NCBI GenBank assembly: GCA_039180875.1
Contig: JBCDCY010000003.1
Location: 347,321 to 411,320 of the forward strand
Reading direction: 5' to 3'
Length of the DNA stretch: 64,000 nucleotides
DNA from: JBCDCY01 sp039180875
Lineage (GTDB): Bacteria; Pseudomonadota; Alphaproteobacteria; Rhodobacterales; Rhodobacteraceae
Shown here: positions 23,523 through 32,366 of the stretch, piece by piece
How the letters are laid out: every line of letters starts with the position of its first letter
Position numbering within the stretch: position 1 is the first letter of the stretch
Notes under the pieces: model-generated
What the model was told of the DNA's origin: nothing
Seen by the model: only the letters and a program-made list of their open reading frames with translations
The model's database searches: none
Made by a program: the position numbers and the translations under genes

Positions 23523-25651
23523 GACGCGCTGCCGACCCCTAGCGGGCGGCGGCGCTGCCAGAGGAAGGCGGCCCCCAGCACCACCAGCCCGGCGATGTCG
23601 GTGCGCCAGTCGCCGGCGATCATCAGGAGCGCGCCCGCGAGCAGCGCCAGCCGGGCGACCGCAGAGGCCGGGCCGAGGAACCAGCCCTGCACCGCGCCGG
23701 CGAGCAGATAGACCCCCACCAGCGCGGTCGCGGCGTTGCGCAGGATCACGTACCAGGGCGCCTCCATCAGCAGGCCGGGGCTGTAGAAGAACATGAAGGG
23801 CACGATGAAGGCGGCGAGCCCGACGCGGAAGCTCGCGACCGAGGTGCGCATCGGCTCCGACCCCGCGATCGCCGCCCCGGCATAGGCGGCGAGCGCCACC
23901 GGCGGGGTGATGGCCGAGACGACGGCGAAGTAGAAGACGAAGAAATGCGCGACCAGCGGCGCGATGCCGATCTCGATCAGGCCCGGCGCCACAACCGAGG
24001 CCGCCACCGCATAGGCTGCCGTGGTCGGCATCCCCATGCCGAGGATCACCGCGATCACCATGGCGAAGACCAGCGCCAGAAGCTGGCTCGTCTCCGCCAG
24101 ATCGAACAGCAGGGCGGAAAACCGCGCCCCCACACCGGTGAGCGAGATCACCCCGACGATCAGACCGGCGCAGGCGCAGACCGTGATGATCTGGATCGAC
24201 ATCTGGGCGCCGTTGCCCAGCGCCTCGACCACCCGCCGCGGGCCCATGGCGTGGGGCGTGAGCCAGCTCACCACCGCTGCCGCGACGATCGCCAACGTCC
24301 CCGCCCGGATCACCGAATAGCCGGAGAAGAGCGCCCCGATCAGGATGATGATCGGGATGAAGAGATAGGCCTGGCGCACCAGATCGCGGAACTTCGGCAA
24401 TTCGTCGGCCGCCATGCCGCGCATGCCGGTCCGGCTCGCCTCGAAATCGACCATGAAGTAGATCGAGGCGAAGTAGAGCACAGCGGGGATCAGCGCCGCC
24501 ACGACGAGCTCGGTGTAGGGAATGCCGGTGATCTCGGCCATGATGAAGGCGCCGGCACCCATGATCGGCGGCATGATCTGACCGCCGGTGGAGGCTGCCG
24601 CCTCGATCGCGCCGGCCGATTGCGGCTTGTAGCCTACCCGCTTCATCAACGGGATGGTGAGCGAACCGGTGGAGACCACGTTGCCGGCCGAGGTGCCGTT
24701 GATCATCCCCATCAGGCCCGAGGCGAAGACCGAGACCTTGGCCGGCCCGCCGCGGGCCCGCCCCGCCGCGGCGAAGGCGAAGTTCACGAAGTAGTCGCCC
24801 ACCTTGGAGGTCTGCAGGAACGCCGCGAAGACGATGAAGAGGATGATGTAGGTGGACGACACCGCCGTGGTCGGCCCGAGCACCCCGTTGTCGGTGAAGA
24901 TGTAGCTGAAGAAGCGCTTCGGCCCGTAGCCGTTGTGCTCCAGAAATCCCGGCAGCCAGGGGCCGAGGAACGAATAGGCGATGAAGATGAGCGCGATGAC
25001 GACCAGGGCGAGGCCGGCGACGCGGCGGGTGAGCTCGAGGATCAGCAGGACGAGCACGAAGGCCGCCCAGGCGTTGTTGGGATCGGCAAACGGCGTGCCG
25101 GCCCTGAGGCGCAGGCTGAAGGCATCGAGGCTGATCAGGATGAAGCCGCTCCCCACCAATGTCGCAACGATCAGCGCTGCATCGGCGAGGCTGACGCGGC
25201 CGGAGACGGCGGGGGCGAGCCAGCTCGTCCCGACCGCCACAATGGCGCCCGCCGCCAGCGACCAGCCGAAGAGCGTGACGGCCCAGCCCGGGCCCGGCGG
25301 TTCCGCCGCCGTCGCCATAGCGGCGAGAGCGGCGGCGGCGACAGCGACCGCCGCCAGCGCGAGTCCTCCGGTCGCCCGGGCGACCGTGGGCGTGCGCGCC
25401 GCCTCCGACGCCACTGACAACAGGCTCAGCCCGAAGCCGAGGATCAGGGCCCCGGCGACGTGCAGGATGCGAAACGTCCAGGTCTCGAGCGGGGCGATGT
25501 TGAGGGTGTAGAGGTGCCAGCCCGCGTAAAGGACGCAGAGCACCAGGACCGCGCGTTGCAGCAGGTTGCGCGGCGGCGCCTCGGACGCCGTCTCCTCCCC
25601 CTCGCTGGCGAGGGACAAGGTACCGGCTGGATCGCTCTCTAGCTTGCTCAC
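23519..25651 (-). CDS. TRAP transporter fused permease (TAXI type), second system
   Basis: A ~710-residue fused TRAP permease with about 17 hydrophobic segments. Motifs include GMINGTSAGNVVSTGSLTIP, STGGQIMPPIMGAGAFIMAE, GMGMPTTAAYAVAAS and AITPPVALAAYAGAAIAG. I favour the GTG at 25651 (reading VSKLESDP), preceded by GGTGGGGG; a TTG at 25666 in the same frame is possible. It works with the binding protein encoded upstream on the same strand. It differs enough from the permease at 3521 that the two are not a recent duplication. Confidence 0.94.
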   Translation of the reverse strand: MSKLESDPAGTLSLASEGEETASEAPPRNLLQRAVLVLCVLYAGWHLYTLNIAPLETWTFRILHVAGALILGFGLSLLSVASEAARTPTVARATGGLALAAVAVAAAALAAMATAAEPPGPGWAVTLFGWSLAAGAIVAVGTSWLAPAVSGRVSLADAALIVATLVGSGFILISLDAFSLRLRAGTPFADPNNAWAAFVLVLLILELTRRVAGLALVVIALIFIAYSFLGPWLPGFLEHNGYGPKRFFSYIFTDNGVLGPTTAVSSTYIILFIVFAAFLQTSKVGDYFVNFAFAAAGRARGGPAKVSVFASGLMGMINGTSAGNVVSTGSLTIPLMKRVGYKPQSAGAIEAAASTGGQIMPPIMGAGAFIMAEITGIPYTELVVAALIPAVLYFASIYFMVDFEASRTGMRGMAADELPKFRDLVRQAYLFIPIIILIGALFSGYSVIRAGTLAIVAAAVVSWLTPHAMGPRRVVEALGNGAQMSIQIITVCACAGLIVGVISLTGVGARFSALLFDLAETSQLLALVFAMVIAVILGMGMPTTAAYAVAASVVAPGLIEIGIAPLVAHFFVFYFAVVSAITPPVALAAYAGAAIAGSEPMRTSVASFRVGLAAFIVPFMFFYSPGLLMEAPWYVILRNAATALVGVYLLAGAVQGWFLGPASAVARLALLAGALLMIAGDWRTDIAGLVVLGAAFLWQRRRPLGVGSAS

Positions 25652-25694
25652 GACGGCCCCCACCAAACGCAGTTGCCGAATACTACAATGTGAA

Positions 25695-25725
25695 ACGCGC
25701 CCGGGCCACCTGGGACCGGGCGCGT
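25695..25725 (-). terminator. Strong hairpin between TAXI binding protein and permease genes
   Basis: ACGCGCCCGG and CCGGGCGCGT make a perfect 10-bp stem with an 11-base loop, 26 bases past the binding-protein stop. On the minus strand only a short TTT follows. It probably protects the upstream mRNA or reduces read-through, favouring binding protein over permease. Confidence 0.6.
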
Positions 25726-25750
25726 CATTGAGCGAGGTGTGTGCGCTGTC

Positions 25751-26743
25751 TTAGCCCTGGAGCTCAGCCGGCACGTCGAAGCCGTTCTCCTGGAACCAGC
25801 GCACGGCGCCCGGATGCCACGGGATGATGTTGTTCTTGTCGAAGTTCTCCGGCAGCGTCTCGGTCGCGGCCTTGTGGATCTCCAGCATCTTGGCATTGTT
25901 CGACATCACCGCGTCGACCACGGCATAGACGAAGCTCTCCGGCAGATCGGCATGGCCGATGGCGAAGTTCCACATCGAGACGCTGGAATGATCCTCCGTC
26001 ATCGAGGGATACGTGCCGGCCGGGATGGTGAAGGGCGAGACCGGTTGCGTGTCGACGACGCTCGCCGCCTCATCGGCCGTGAAGCCGAAATAGGTGACGT
26101 CGTTCTGCGCCTCAACCTGGCTGAAGGCCGGGAACGGCACGCCGGCGGCCCAGAAATAGACGTCGATCAGACCGTCCTGCAGCTGTCCGGCGAGGTCCGC
26201 GGCGCCGCCGTGGCGGATTTCGACGGTCTTGCCGAGCCCCTCGAGGATGCGCGGCCAGTAGGTGCCTGGGGTGCCGCCCGCCGGGCCGACGCCGACGACG
26301 GCGCCCTCCGGAATGTCGGCGATGCTGGCGATGCCGGAGCTTTCCAGGGTGATGGCGTGGAAAGCCGTCTGATACATCGGGAAGAGCGCACGGATCTGGT
26401 CGTGCTTCAGCCCGGGGGCGAGCGCGCTGTCTCCGTTGATCGCGTCGAAAGCGGGGCCCATGGTGACCATCGCCATGTCGAGATCGCCGGATTGCACGAG
26501 CGCGGCATTCTGCACCGGTCCGCCTGTCACCTCGGCGCCGCCCGGGATGTCGAGCAGGTCCGAAACCATGTTGGTCCAGCCCGAGCCGTAGACGAAATAG
26601 GTACCGCCCTGGCTCGCCGTGCCGACCGAGAAGCTGTCCGGCCAATCGCTCCGATCCTGCGCGCTGGCGGCTGGTGCCACCAGGGCGACGGCTCCTGCGA
26701 ACATCGCTGCCCTGAGGCTGAATTTTCCGAGTGCGTGCGTCAT
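25751..26743 (-). CDS. TAXI-family TRAP transporter solute-binding protein, second system
   Basis: A 330-residue periplasmic protein. The ATG at 26743 has GGAGG upstream, and the signal peptide ends VAPAASAQ. The mature protein starts with the TAXI pattern SVGTASQGGTYFVYGSGW, contains DLDMAMVTMGPAFDAING and VGPAGGTPGTYWPRIL, and ends with IIPWHPGAVRWFQENGF, the HPGA+Trp ending shared with the binding protein at 2418. TAXI proteins bind carboxylates or amino acids; the ligand cannot be predicted here. Confidence 0.94.
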   Translation of the reverse strand: MTHALGKFSLRAAMFAGAVALVAPAASAQDRSDWPDSFSVGTASQGGTYFVYGSGWTNMVSDLLDIPGGAEVTGGPVQNAALVQSGDLDMAMVTMGPAFDAINGDSALAPGLKHDQIRALFPMYQTAFHAITLESSGIASIADIPEGAVVGVGPAGGTPGTYWPRILEGLGKTVEIRHGGAADLAGQLQDGLIDVYFWAAGVPFPAFSQVEAQNDVTYFGFTADEAASVVDTQPVSPFTIPAGTYPSMTEDHSSVSMWNFAIGHADLPESFVYAVVDAVMSNNAKMLEIHKAATETLPENFDKNNIIPWHPGAVRWFQENGFDVPAELQG

Positions 26744-26988
26744 CTTATCCTCCATGTCTCCGTCGAAAGCTCGGCGTTCCGCTTGTTGCTTTGGTTTCGA
26801 GATAGGATGGAGCGCCGTGATATCTACACCGCCATTGATAGGTTTTTTCGATCAAGATCAAAGGCTCCCATGCGAAATGCCCGAGATCGCGGGCTTTGCC
26901 TGGCGGATCGGCAAAAAGGCGCCGATATCGCCTGTCTCGTCCGGCTTCGGGCGCGCGCGGGAGGTTGGGGCGGTGCCTAAAAGATGCG

Positions 26989-27012
26989 CGCGGGCCGTTT
27001 TCACGGCCCGCG
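26989..27012 (-). terminator. Rho-independent terminator after the RTX gene
   Basis: CGCGGGCCGT and ACGGCCCGCG form a 10-bp stem with a TTTC loop. On the minus strand the stem is followed by CATCTTTTAGG. It lies 29 bases past the stop of the RTX gene and before the promoter of the TAXI binding-protein gene. Apart from this hairpin, the 297 bases from 26744 to 27040 show no gene. Confidence 0.75.
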
Positions 27013-27040
27013 TTGTCGCGCCTCAGCCTAGGCGCCGGTC

Positions 27041-28060
27041 TCAACCGAAGACGAAGTCGTCGGCGTTGAGGGAGGAGAGCTGCACGTCCTCCAGCCGCAG
27101 GGTGTTGTTGCCGCCGAAGTCGATCAGCACGTCGTCGCTGGTGATCTGGGAGGCATTGGCCAGCACTTGCGAGAAGTTAGAGACGCCGAGCCCGGCGGCG
27201 ATCTCGATCACGTCGGCCCCGCTGAAGTCCTCGATCAGGTCACGGCCCGCGGTGAAGATGAAGGTATCGGCACCGCCGCCGCCCTCCAGCGTGTCGCCCC
27301 CGCCGCCGCCGTTCAGCTCGTCGTTGCCGGCGCCGCCGCTCAGGTCGTCGCGGCCGCCGCCGCCGAACAGCAGGTCGTTGCTGCCGCCGCCATCAAGCTC
27401 GTCGGCGCCGCCCTGGCCGAACAGCCGGTCGCTGCCCTCGCCGCCGTCGATGTCGTCGGCGCCGGCCTGGCCGAACAGGCGATCATTGCCCGTGCCGCCG
27501 TCGATGTCGTCGGCGCCGCCGCGGCCCCAGATGATGTCGTTGCCGCCGAACCCTTCCAGGGTGTCGGCCCCGCCCGTCCCGATGATGCTGTCGTTGCCGG
27601 AAGTGCCGTCGCCCGCAGCCGGCGGCGGGGGCGGCGGCGCGGCGGCGAACTCGAACTGCCCGGCAGAGAGCTGGCCGACCCGCACATCCTCAAGCAGCAG
27701 GGTGTTGCCGCCGCCGAAGTCGAAGAGGGTGCTGTCGCCGCCGTCCACGCTTTGCGCCGTGGCCATCAGCGCGGAGAAACTGGTGATGCCGAGGGCGGGG
27801 TCGAGGTCGATGACGTCCTGGCTTGAGAAACCGTCGATGGTGTCCCGACCGGAGCCGTAGATGAAGGTGTCGGCCCCACCGCCACCGTTCAGGTCATCAT
27901 TGCCGGCGCCACCGTCGAGGGTGTCGGCGCCCCCGCCGCCATAGAGGTCGTCGTTCCCGCCCAGACCGTTCAGGACGTCGTTGCCGTCCCGACCGATGAT
28001 TTCGTCGACGTTGCCCGTGCCGTTCAGGATGTCGTTGCCGTTGGTGCCGTAGATTTCCAT
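27041..28060 (-). CDS. RTX calcium-binding secreted protein with two duplicated modules
   Basis: A 339-residue protein starting MEIYGTNGNDIL, with GGAG eight bases upstream and no signal peptide. It contains many GGXGNDxLxG nonapeptides (calcium-binding beta-roll) in two blocks. Each block is closed by a similar beta module: TLFDFGGGNTLLLEDV with LSAGQFEF in the first half, LIDFGGNNTLRLEDV with LNADDFVFG at the C-terminus. A PPPPPP linker separates the halves. RTX proteins leave the cell through type I secretion; the C-terminal block would hold the export signal. No type I exporter is in this window. Cargo function is unknown since there is no separate enzymatic domain. Confidence 0.87.
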   Translation of the reverse strand: MEIYGTNGNDILNGTGNVDEIIGRDGNDVLNGLGGNDDLYGGGGADTLDGGAGNDDLNGGGGADTFIYGSGRDTIDGFSSQDVIDLDPALGITSFSALMATAQSVDGGDSTLFDFGGGNTLLLEDVRVGQLSAGQFEFAAAPPPPPPAAGDGTSGNDSIIGTGGADTLEGFGGNDIIWGRGGADDIDGGTGNDRLFGQAGADDIDGGEGSDRLFGQGGADELDGGGSNDLLFGGGGRDDLSGGAGNDELNGGGGGDTLEGGGGADTFIFTAGRDLIEDFSGADVIEIAAGLGVSNFSQVLANASQITSDDVLIDFGGNNTLRLEDVQLSSLNADDFVFG

Positions 28061-28163
28061 GACGAAAGCTCCGTTTGCTCGATGCCAGCCAGGGATCAAT
28101 CGACCCTCTGTGGGGCCGGTTATGGTGATTCTCTCTGACGGCAGTCTGACGAGCGCGGAAAAA

Positions 28164-29519
28164 TCAGCCGGGCTGATAGCTCAGGCGAAAGAGCGCGCCG
28201 CCCCCCGGGGCGGCCTCAGCTTCCACCTTGCCTCCATGGGCGCGCTGGATGCGGGAGACGATGGCGAGGCCGAGGCCGGCGCCGCCCCTTGGGGCGCCGG
28301 TGCCGCGGCGAAACGGCTCGAACAGATCGCCGTCCGCCTTGTCCGGCAATCCTGGCCCGTGATCGCGCACCGCCAGCACCGGGCCCGGCCCGACCGAAAC
28401 CTCGACCGGGCCCGCGCCACCATGATGCAGCGCGTTCTCGACGAGGTTGATCAGGGCGAGGGCAATCGCGTCGGCCGCGCCGTGCACGTGGTTCGGCCCA
28501 CCATTGCCGGAGAGCACCAGCTCCGCCCCCTGCGCCTCGGCCGCGGAATAGAGATCGCTGACGACCCGCTCGGCCACCGCGGCGATATCGGCCCGGGCAC
28601 CCTCCGGCACCTCCAACCGGTCCGCGCCGGAGGAGGAGAGGAACTGGGTGACGGTGCGGGAAAGGGCGCGCACGTCCTCCCGAAAGGTCTCGAACTCCGG
28701 CCCCGGGGGCAATTCGTCGAGCCGGGCGACCAGCACCGCAGCCGGGGTGCGGAGGCCGTGGGCCGCCTCCGCCGCCCGGCGCTGTTCGGCCACCAGCTCC
28801 GCATCCAACCGCTCCAGGCTGCGTTGCACGGCATCGGTCAGGTCCAGGATCTCGGCCGGTGCCTTGGTGAGTTCGAGCGGCGGCAACCGCTCCCCCGGCC
28901 GGATGGCGCGGGCCCAGGCGGCGGCCTCTGAGACCGGGCGGAGGGCGCGGCCGATGCTCAGCAGCGTGCCGCCGATCAACAGCACGACGATGGGGATGAG
29001 CGGCAGCCAGACATGGCCGCGGAACTCGTCGAACACCTCCGCCCCGAGAAGATCGGCCGGATCGTTGAGCACCAGCAGCAGCAGGCTGACGGGGGGCTCC
29101 GTCGCCTCGATGCTGTGGGAGGCGATGACCGGGGCAGCCCGGGTGCCGTTCGGCCAGGCGAGCCAGTCGTTGGCGAAGGCGCCGGGGCGCAGCAGCTCCG
29201 GCGGGATCAGGCCGACGTTCTTGCCGTTCAGCACCGTGCCGTCCGCGTCCATCACGGCGAAGGCGTAGGCCTCGGGATAGTCGTCGTAGATGCCGTTGAT
29301 CGTCGCGGCGAGGGCGTCAGGCTGCTGCTCGATCTCCAGGTAGGCCGCCTCGAGCCGCAGCAGCTCCCGCCGCATCAGGTCGATGATCAGGTTTTGCCGG
29401 TCGGAGACGTCGAAGACCGCGACGAGGATGATGTTGGCGAGGATCACGCCCAGCGAGATCAGCAGCAATTGCCGGGTGAGGATCGACTTCAGCCCGCGGC
29501 GGACGGCCCCGGCGCTCAT
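28164..29519 (-). CDS. Two-component sensor histidine kinase
   Basis: A 451-residue membrane kinase. It has a first helix (LLLISLGVILANIILVAV), a ~110-residue periplasmic sensor, a second helix (LIPIVVLLIGGTLLSI), HAMP-like and DHp regions with the phosphoacceptor His in EAAHGLRTPAAV, and an ATPase domain with LVENALHH (N box), DHGPGL (G1) and GAGLGLAI (G2). The H-box reads HGLRTP where HELRTP is usual. Its ATG overlaps the response regulator stop (ATGA), so they are a matched pair. The DHp and ATPase domains are complete, so it should be active. Confidence 0.93.
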   Translation of the reverse strand: MSAGAVRRGLKSILTRQLLLISLGVILANIILVAVFDVSDRQNLIIDLMRRELLRLEAAYLEIEQQPDALAATINGIYDDYPEAYAFAVMDADGTVLNGKNVGLIPPELLRPGAFANDWLAWPNGTRAAPVIASHSIEATEPPVSLLLLVLNDPADLLGAEVFDEFRGHVWLPLIPIVVLLIGGTLLSIGRALRPVSEAAAWARAIRPGERLPPLELTKAPAEILDLTDAVQRSLERLDAELVAEQRRAAEAAHGLRTPAAVLVARLDELPPGPEFETFREDVRALSRTVTQFLSSSGADRLEVPEGARADIAAVAERVVSDLYSAAEAQGAELVLSGNGGPNHVHGAADAIALALINLVENALHHGGAGPVEVSVGPGPVLAVRDHGPGLPDKADGDLFEPFRRGTGAPRGGAGLGLAIVSRIQRAHGGKVEAEAAPGGGALFRLSYQPG

Positions 29520-30190
29520 GCCGCGCGCGCGCTCAGCATCCAGCCGACGCCCCGGATGGTCTTCAGGCTGACATCGGCGCCCGCCTCATCGAGCGCCCGG
29601 CGAAGGCGAGAGACGGCAGCGTCGACGGCGTTCGGCGTCACCTCCATGTCACGGTCGTAGAGCGCTTCCACCAGGGCACTGCGCGGCACCACGCCGTTCT
29701 GCCGGCGCACCAGGGCCTCCAAGACGCTCATCTCACGCCGGCCGAGCGGCAGGGGCCGACCATTGCAGCGCACCTCGCGGTTGCTGGTGTCGAGGCTGAG
29801 GCAGCCGGCGGTCAGCGTCACGCTCTCCCGATTGCCGGGACGGCGCAGGATGGCGCGGCAGCGGGCGACGAGCTCAGGGATCTCCACCGGCTTCACGATA
29901 TAGTCGTCGGCCCCGCTGTCGAGGCCGGCGATCCGGTCGCCGAGAGCGCCGCGGGCGGTCATGATGATCGTCGGGAAGCGACCGAGCGCTTGCCATTCCT
30001 GCAGAAGGTCGAGCCCGTTGCCGTCGGGCAGGCCCAGATCGAGGATCGCCAGGTCGTATTGGGCGAGGCCCACCGCCTCGCTCGCCTCCGCCACAGTGCC
30101 CGCCACATCGACGGCAAAGCCGGCCCGGCCGAGGCCGCCGGCGATGGCCTCGGCAAGTGAAGGATGATCCTCGACCAGCAGCGTGCGCAT
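29516..30190 (-). CDS. OmpR-family response regulator
   Basis: A 224-residue regulator: LLVEDHPSLAE acidic region, phosphoacceptor in LAILDLGLPDGNG, IMTARGALGDRI, Lys in YIVKPVEIPEL, and a winged helix with VSRLRRALDEAG and KTIRGVGWMLSA. This resembles the PhoP/QseB/TctD-type group. A GGGGAAGG site precedes the start. It forms an operon with the downstream kinase; the RTX gene lies further downstream on the same strand and could be a target (inference). The 273 bases between 30191 and 30463 show no gene and likely hold its promoter. Confidence 0.94.
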   Translation of the reverse strand: MRTLLVEDHPSLAEAIAGGLGRAGFAVDVAGTVAEASEAVGLAQYDLAILDLGLPDGNGLDLLQEWQALGRFPTIIMTARGALGDRIAGLDSGADDYIVKPVEIPELVARCRAILRRPGNRESVTLTAGCLSLDTSNREVRCNGRPLPLGRREMSVLEALVRRQNGVVPRSALVEALYDRDMEVTPNAVDAAVSRLRRALDEAGADVSLKTIRGVGWMLSARAA

Positions 30191-30463
30191 GCGGCCTTCC
30201 CCAGCGTCTCCATCAACGGATATTTCCTAGGTTTGTAAGGGCTGGGCGCAGCCACTTCCAGGGCGCGCCGGCGGCAGGGGGCGGGACCTCGCGCAAACCT
30301 GATCGCCCGGCCTCTGCCGGCCCGGTTCGGACATCGACGCTCGCCACCGCCGCGAAAGGCCGGGGCGCACGGGGCGATGCAAAGGCGCCTTTGCCGGCCG
30401 ATCGCCGTCGCTAGAGGCCCCGCAGGCGCTTGACACGGGGCCGCTCGCACCATCTCGCCGTCC

Positions 30464-30925
30464 ATGCGATCCCTCCTCCTCTGCCTCTCGCTGCTTGGGC
30501 CCCCGGCCTGGGCCGAACCGCCGCCGGCATTCCTGGTCGGCACCTGGACATGCCTGCCCAAGGCCGGCGGTCCGAGCTTCGCCTGGGTGGTGACGGAGGA
30601 GTTGCCGGGGGGCTGGCTGGTCGGGCGCGGCTATGAGAGCGGCGTGCTCACCTCGCTGGAGACATGGGCCCACGACGACGGCCAATTGCACGATCGTCGC
30701 CAGTTCTCCCCGCGCGGAGCCTATATCGAGCTCCACGTGATCGCCCGCACCGAGGACACGCTGCTCTCCCAAGGCCGGGCGACGGAGCGCGACGGCACGA
30801 CGGTCCGGCTGCAGCATCGACTGACCAGGATCGGCGACGCAGCGTTCGAGGCGGTCTGGCAGGTGGGCGACGGCGGCGGCTGGCGCCCGGTCGCGGACGA
30901 GGTGTGCACCCGCGATCCGGCGTGA
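30464..30925 (+). CDS. Secreted hypothetical protein (DUF6265-like lipocalin pattern)
   Basis: A 153-residue protein with a signal peptide (MRSLLLCLSLLGPPAWAEP). The mature part begins FLVGTWTCLPKAGG and has alternating strands with WVVTEEL, LVGRGY, LETWAHDDGQLHDRRQF and VWQVGDGGGWRP, the pattern of a small lipocalin-like barrel. Two cysteines flank the domain. The ribosome-binding site is weak. Its role is unknown; it is divergent from the two-component operon. Confidence 0.7.
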   Translation: MRSLLLCLSLLGPPAWAEPPPAFLVGTWTCLPKAGGPSFAWVVTEELPGGWLVGRGYESGVLTSLETWAHDDGQLHDRRQFSPRGAYIELHVIARTEDTLLSQGRATERDGTTVRLQHRLTRIGDAAFEAVWQVGDGGGWRPVADEVCTRDPA

Positions 30926-31105
30926 GTAACGGTGCGCGGGTGAGGGATGTGCCAGCCTGAGGCGCAGTGCCGCCACAGAAAGACGGTCGGTGAGTGGGTG
31001 CCGCGGGCGCCAATGGCCGAGCTGCGAAGGGATCGCCGACCGGCCCCGGAGCGGCCCCAAGAACTCTCGCGAGCTTGGCTGGCGGGCTTGCGGCGATCAG
31101 CGATC

Positions 31106-31147
31106 GTGCGCGCTCCGCGGCCAGAGGAACGGGCGCGCAGCGCGCAC
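31106..31147. terminator. Possible terminator hairpin between convergent genes
   Basis: GTGCGCGCT and AGCGCGCAC pair perfectly over 9 bp with a 24-base GC-rich loop, a few bases beyond the stop of the subtilisin-like gene and convergent with the secreted protein gene at 30464. There is no T-run, so its function is uncertain. Confidence 0.35.
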
Positions 31148-31152
31148 GCCGA

Positions 31153-32310
31153 TCAGGGCGCGCGGCAGCCGAGCGGCGCGACCACCAGACCGGCGCCGAA
31201 GACCGGGTCCTTGCCGGTGGCGCCGATGTCCAGCGCCTCCGCCGCGAGTTGGCGGCGGACCGCATCGGCGTCGAGCGCCCGCAGCGTCGGATCGGCGGCG
31301 ATGGCCGCCGTGACGAAGGGCGTCGCGGCCGAGGTGCCGCTGGAGACCTGCAGGCGACCCGCCTCCTCCCGCAGGATATCGACCCCCGGCGCGGCGAGGT
31401 CGATATGCGCGCCCCGCACGGCCCCGGGAAAGACCTCGAGCTCCCGGTCGACGGCGGTCACGGCCAGCACGAACGGAAAGGCGGCCGGATAGCGGGGCGG
31501 TGCGGTCGGCCCGTCATTGCCGGCCGCAGCGACCAGCACCAGACCGTCCTCCGCCGCCCGGCCGAGGCCGCGGTCGAGCAGTTTGTTCCGTGGCCCGGCG
31601 AGGCTGATGTTCACCAGATCGACGCCCTGCCCGCGCAGCCAGTCGACCGCGCGCAGGATCGCCACCACCCCGGTCGCATCGCCGTCGCCCCGGGTCGGGT
31701 CGACGACGTTGGCGCTGTAGAGCCTCGCCGCGCTCAGCCGGCCCGGGCCGACCAGCAGATCGGCCATCACCGTGCCGTGGTCGTTGGCCGGAGCGGCGTC
31801 GCCGGCGAAGAACCGACGCTCGACGATCGTGTCGGCGGCGAGGCCGCCATGTTCCGCCCCGACGCCCGCGTCGATCATGCCGATGGAGCGCACGGCCCGG
31901 CAGCCTGAGGCGGGCCAGCCGATCAGGGCGTTGGCATAGAAGCGCCCGCTGTCGCCGGCATCGCCGATCTGCAGGCGGTAGACGTGGTGCGCCCCGGCGG
32001 TCACGCCGGGAGAGGCCTCCTCAATCTCCTCGATGGCCTCGGGGATGGTGCGCCCTTCCGGGATGCGGAAGACCAGCAGCACGTCGTCGAGCTCCGGCAA
32101 GGGATGTTGCGCGGTGGTGACGTAGCCGCGCGCCTCAGCCTCCGCGATCACCGGCGCGACCGGTTGGGCCGAGAGCACGATCAGCTCGCGCGGGTCGACG
32201 ATGTCGGAGGCGGCCTGGCGCACGTTCTCGAGCCCAGGCTGCGGCCCACCGGGCACGGTACAGGCCGCGAGCAGCAGAAGGACGGTCCAGATCGGGCGGC
32301 GTATGCGCAT
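31153..32310 (-). CDS. Subtilisin-like (S8) serine protease, lipoprotein
   Basis: A 385-residue protease. The N-terminus is a lipoprotein signal with lipobox LAAC (Cys about residue 17), so it is membrane-anchored. The catalytic triad is visible: Asp in IGMIDAGV, His in NDHGTVMADLL, Ser in SSGTSAATPFV, with the oxyanion Asn in VAAAGNDGP. A ~100-residue region between the lipobox and the catalytic core may be a propeptide (ELIVLSAQPV...). It lies 56 bases downstream of the anti-sigma gene in the same orientation. This suggests a role in processing an envelope signal or in regulated proteolysis. Confidence 0.9.
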   Translation of the reverse strand: MRIRRPIWTVLLLLAACTVPGGPQPGLENVRQAASDIVDPRELIVLSAQPVAPVIAEAEARGYVTTAQHPLPELDDVLLVFRIPEGRTIPEAIEEIEEASPGVTAGAHHVYRLQIGDAGDSGRFYANALIGWPASGCRAVRSIGMIDAGVGAEHGGLAADTIVERRFFAGDAAPANDHGTVMADLLVGPGRLSAARLYSANVVDPTRGDGDATGVVAILRAVDWLRGQGVDLVNISLAGPRNKLLDRGLGRAAEDGLVLVAAAGNDGPTAPPRYPAAFPFVLAVTAVDRELEVFPGAVRGAHIDLAAPGVDILREEAGRLQVSSGTSAATPFVTAAIAADPTLRALDADAVRRQLAAEALDIGATGKDPVFGAGLVVAPLGCRAP

Positions 32311-32366
32311 GTCGGGCCTCTCAGTCTTTGGTGGAGCGGGGCGCTTGCGGCTCATTTTCCAACGGC

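Noticed and set aside
23945..25417. 490-codon plus-strand frame opposite the TRAP permease
   Set aside because: Product is charged low-complexity sequence typical of antisense to membrane-protein genes.
26619..27860. Plus-strand frame rich in Ser/Pro opposite the RTX gene
   Set aside because: Low-complexity product arises from the antisense of GGXGNDxLxG repeats; no start signal or family pattern.
27241..28000. Repeated GC-rich units that might suggest a CRISPR or minisatellite
   Set aside because: They are in-frame RTX codon repeats with a 27-base period and no spacers; no CRISPR array was seen anywhere in the window.
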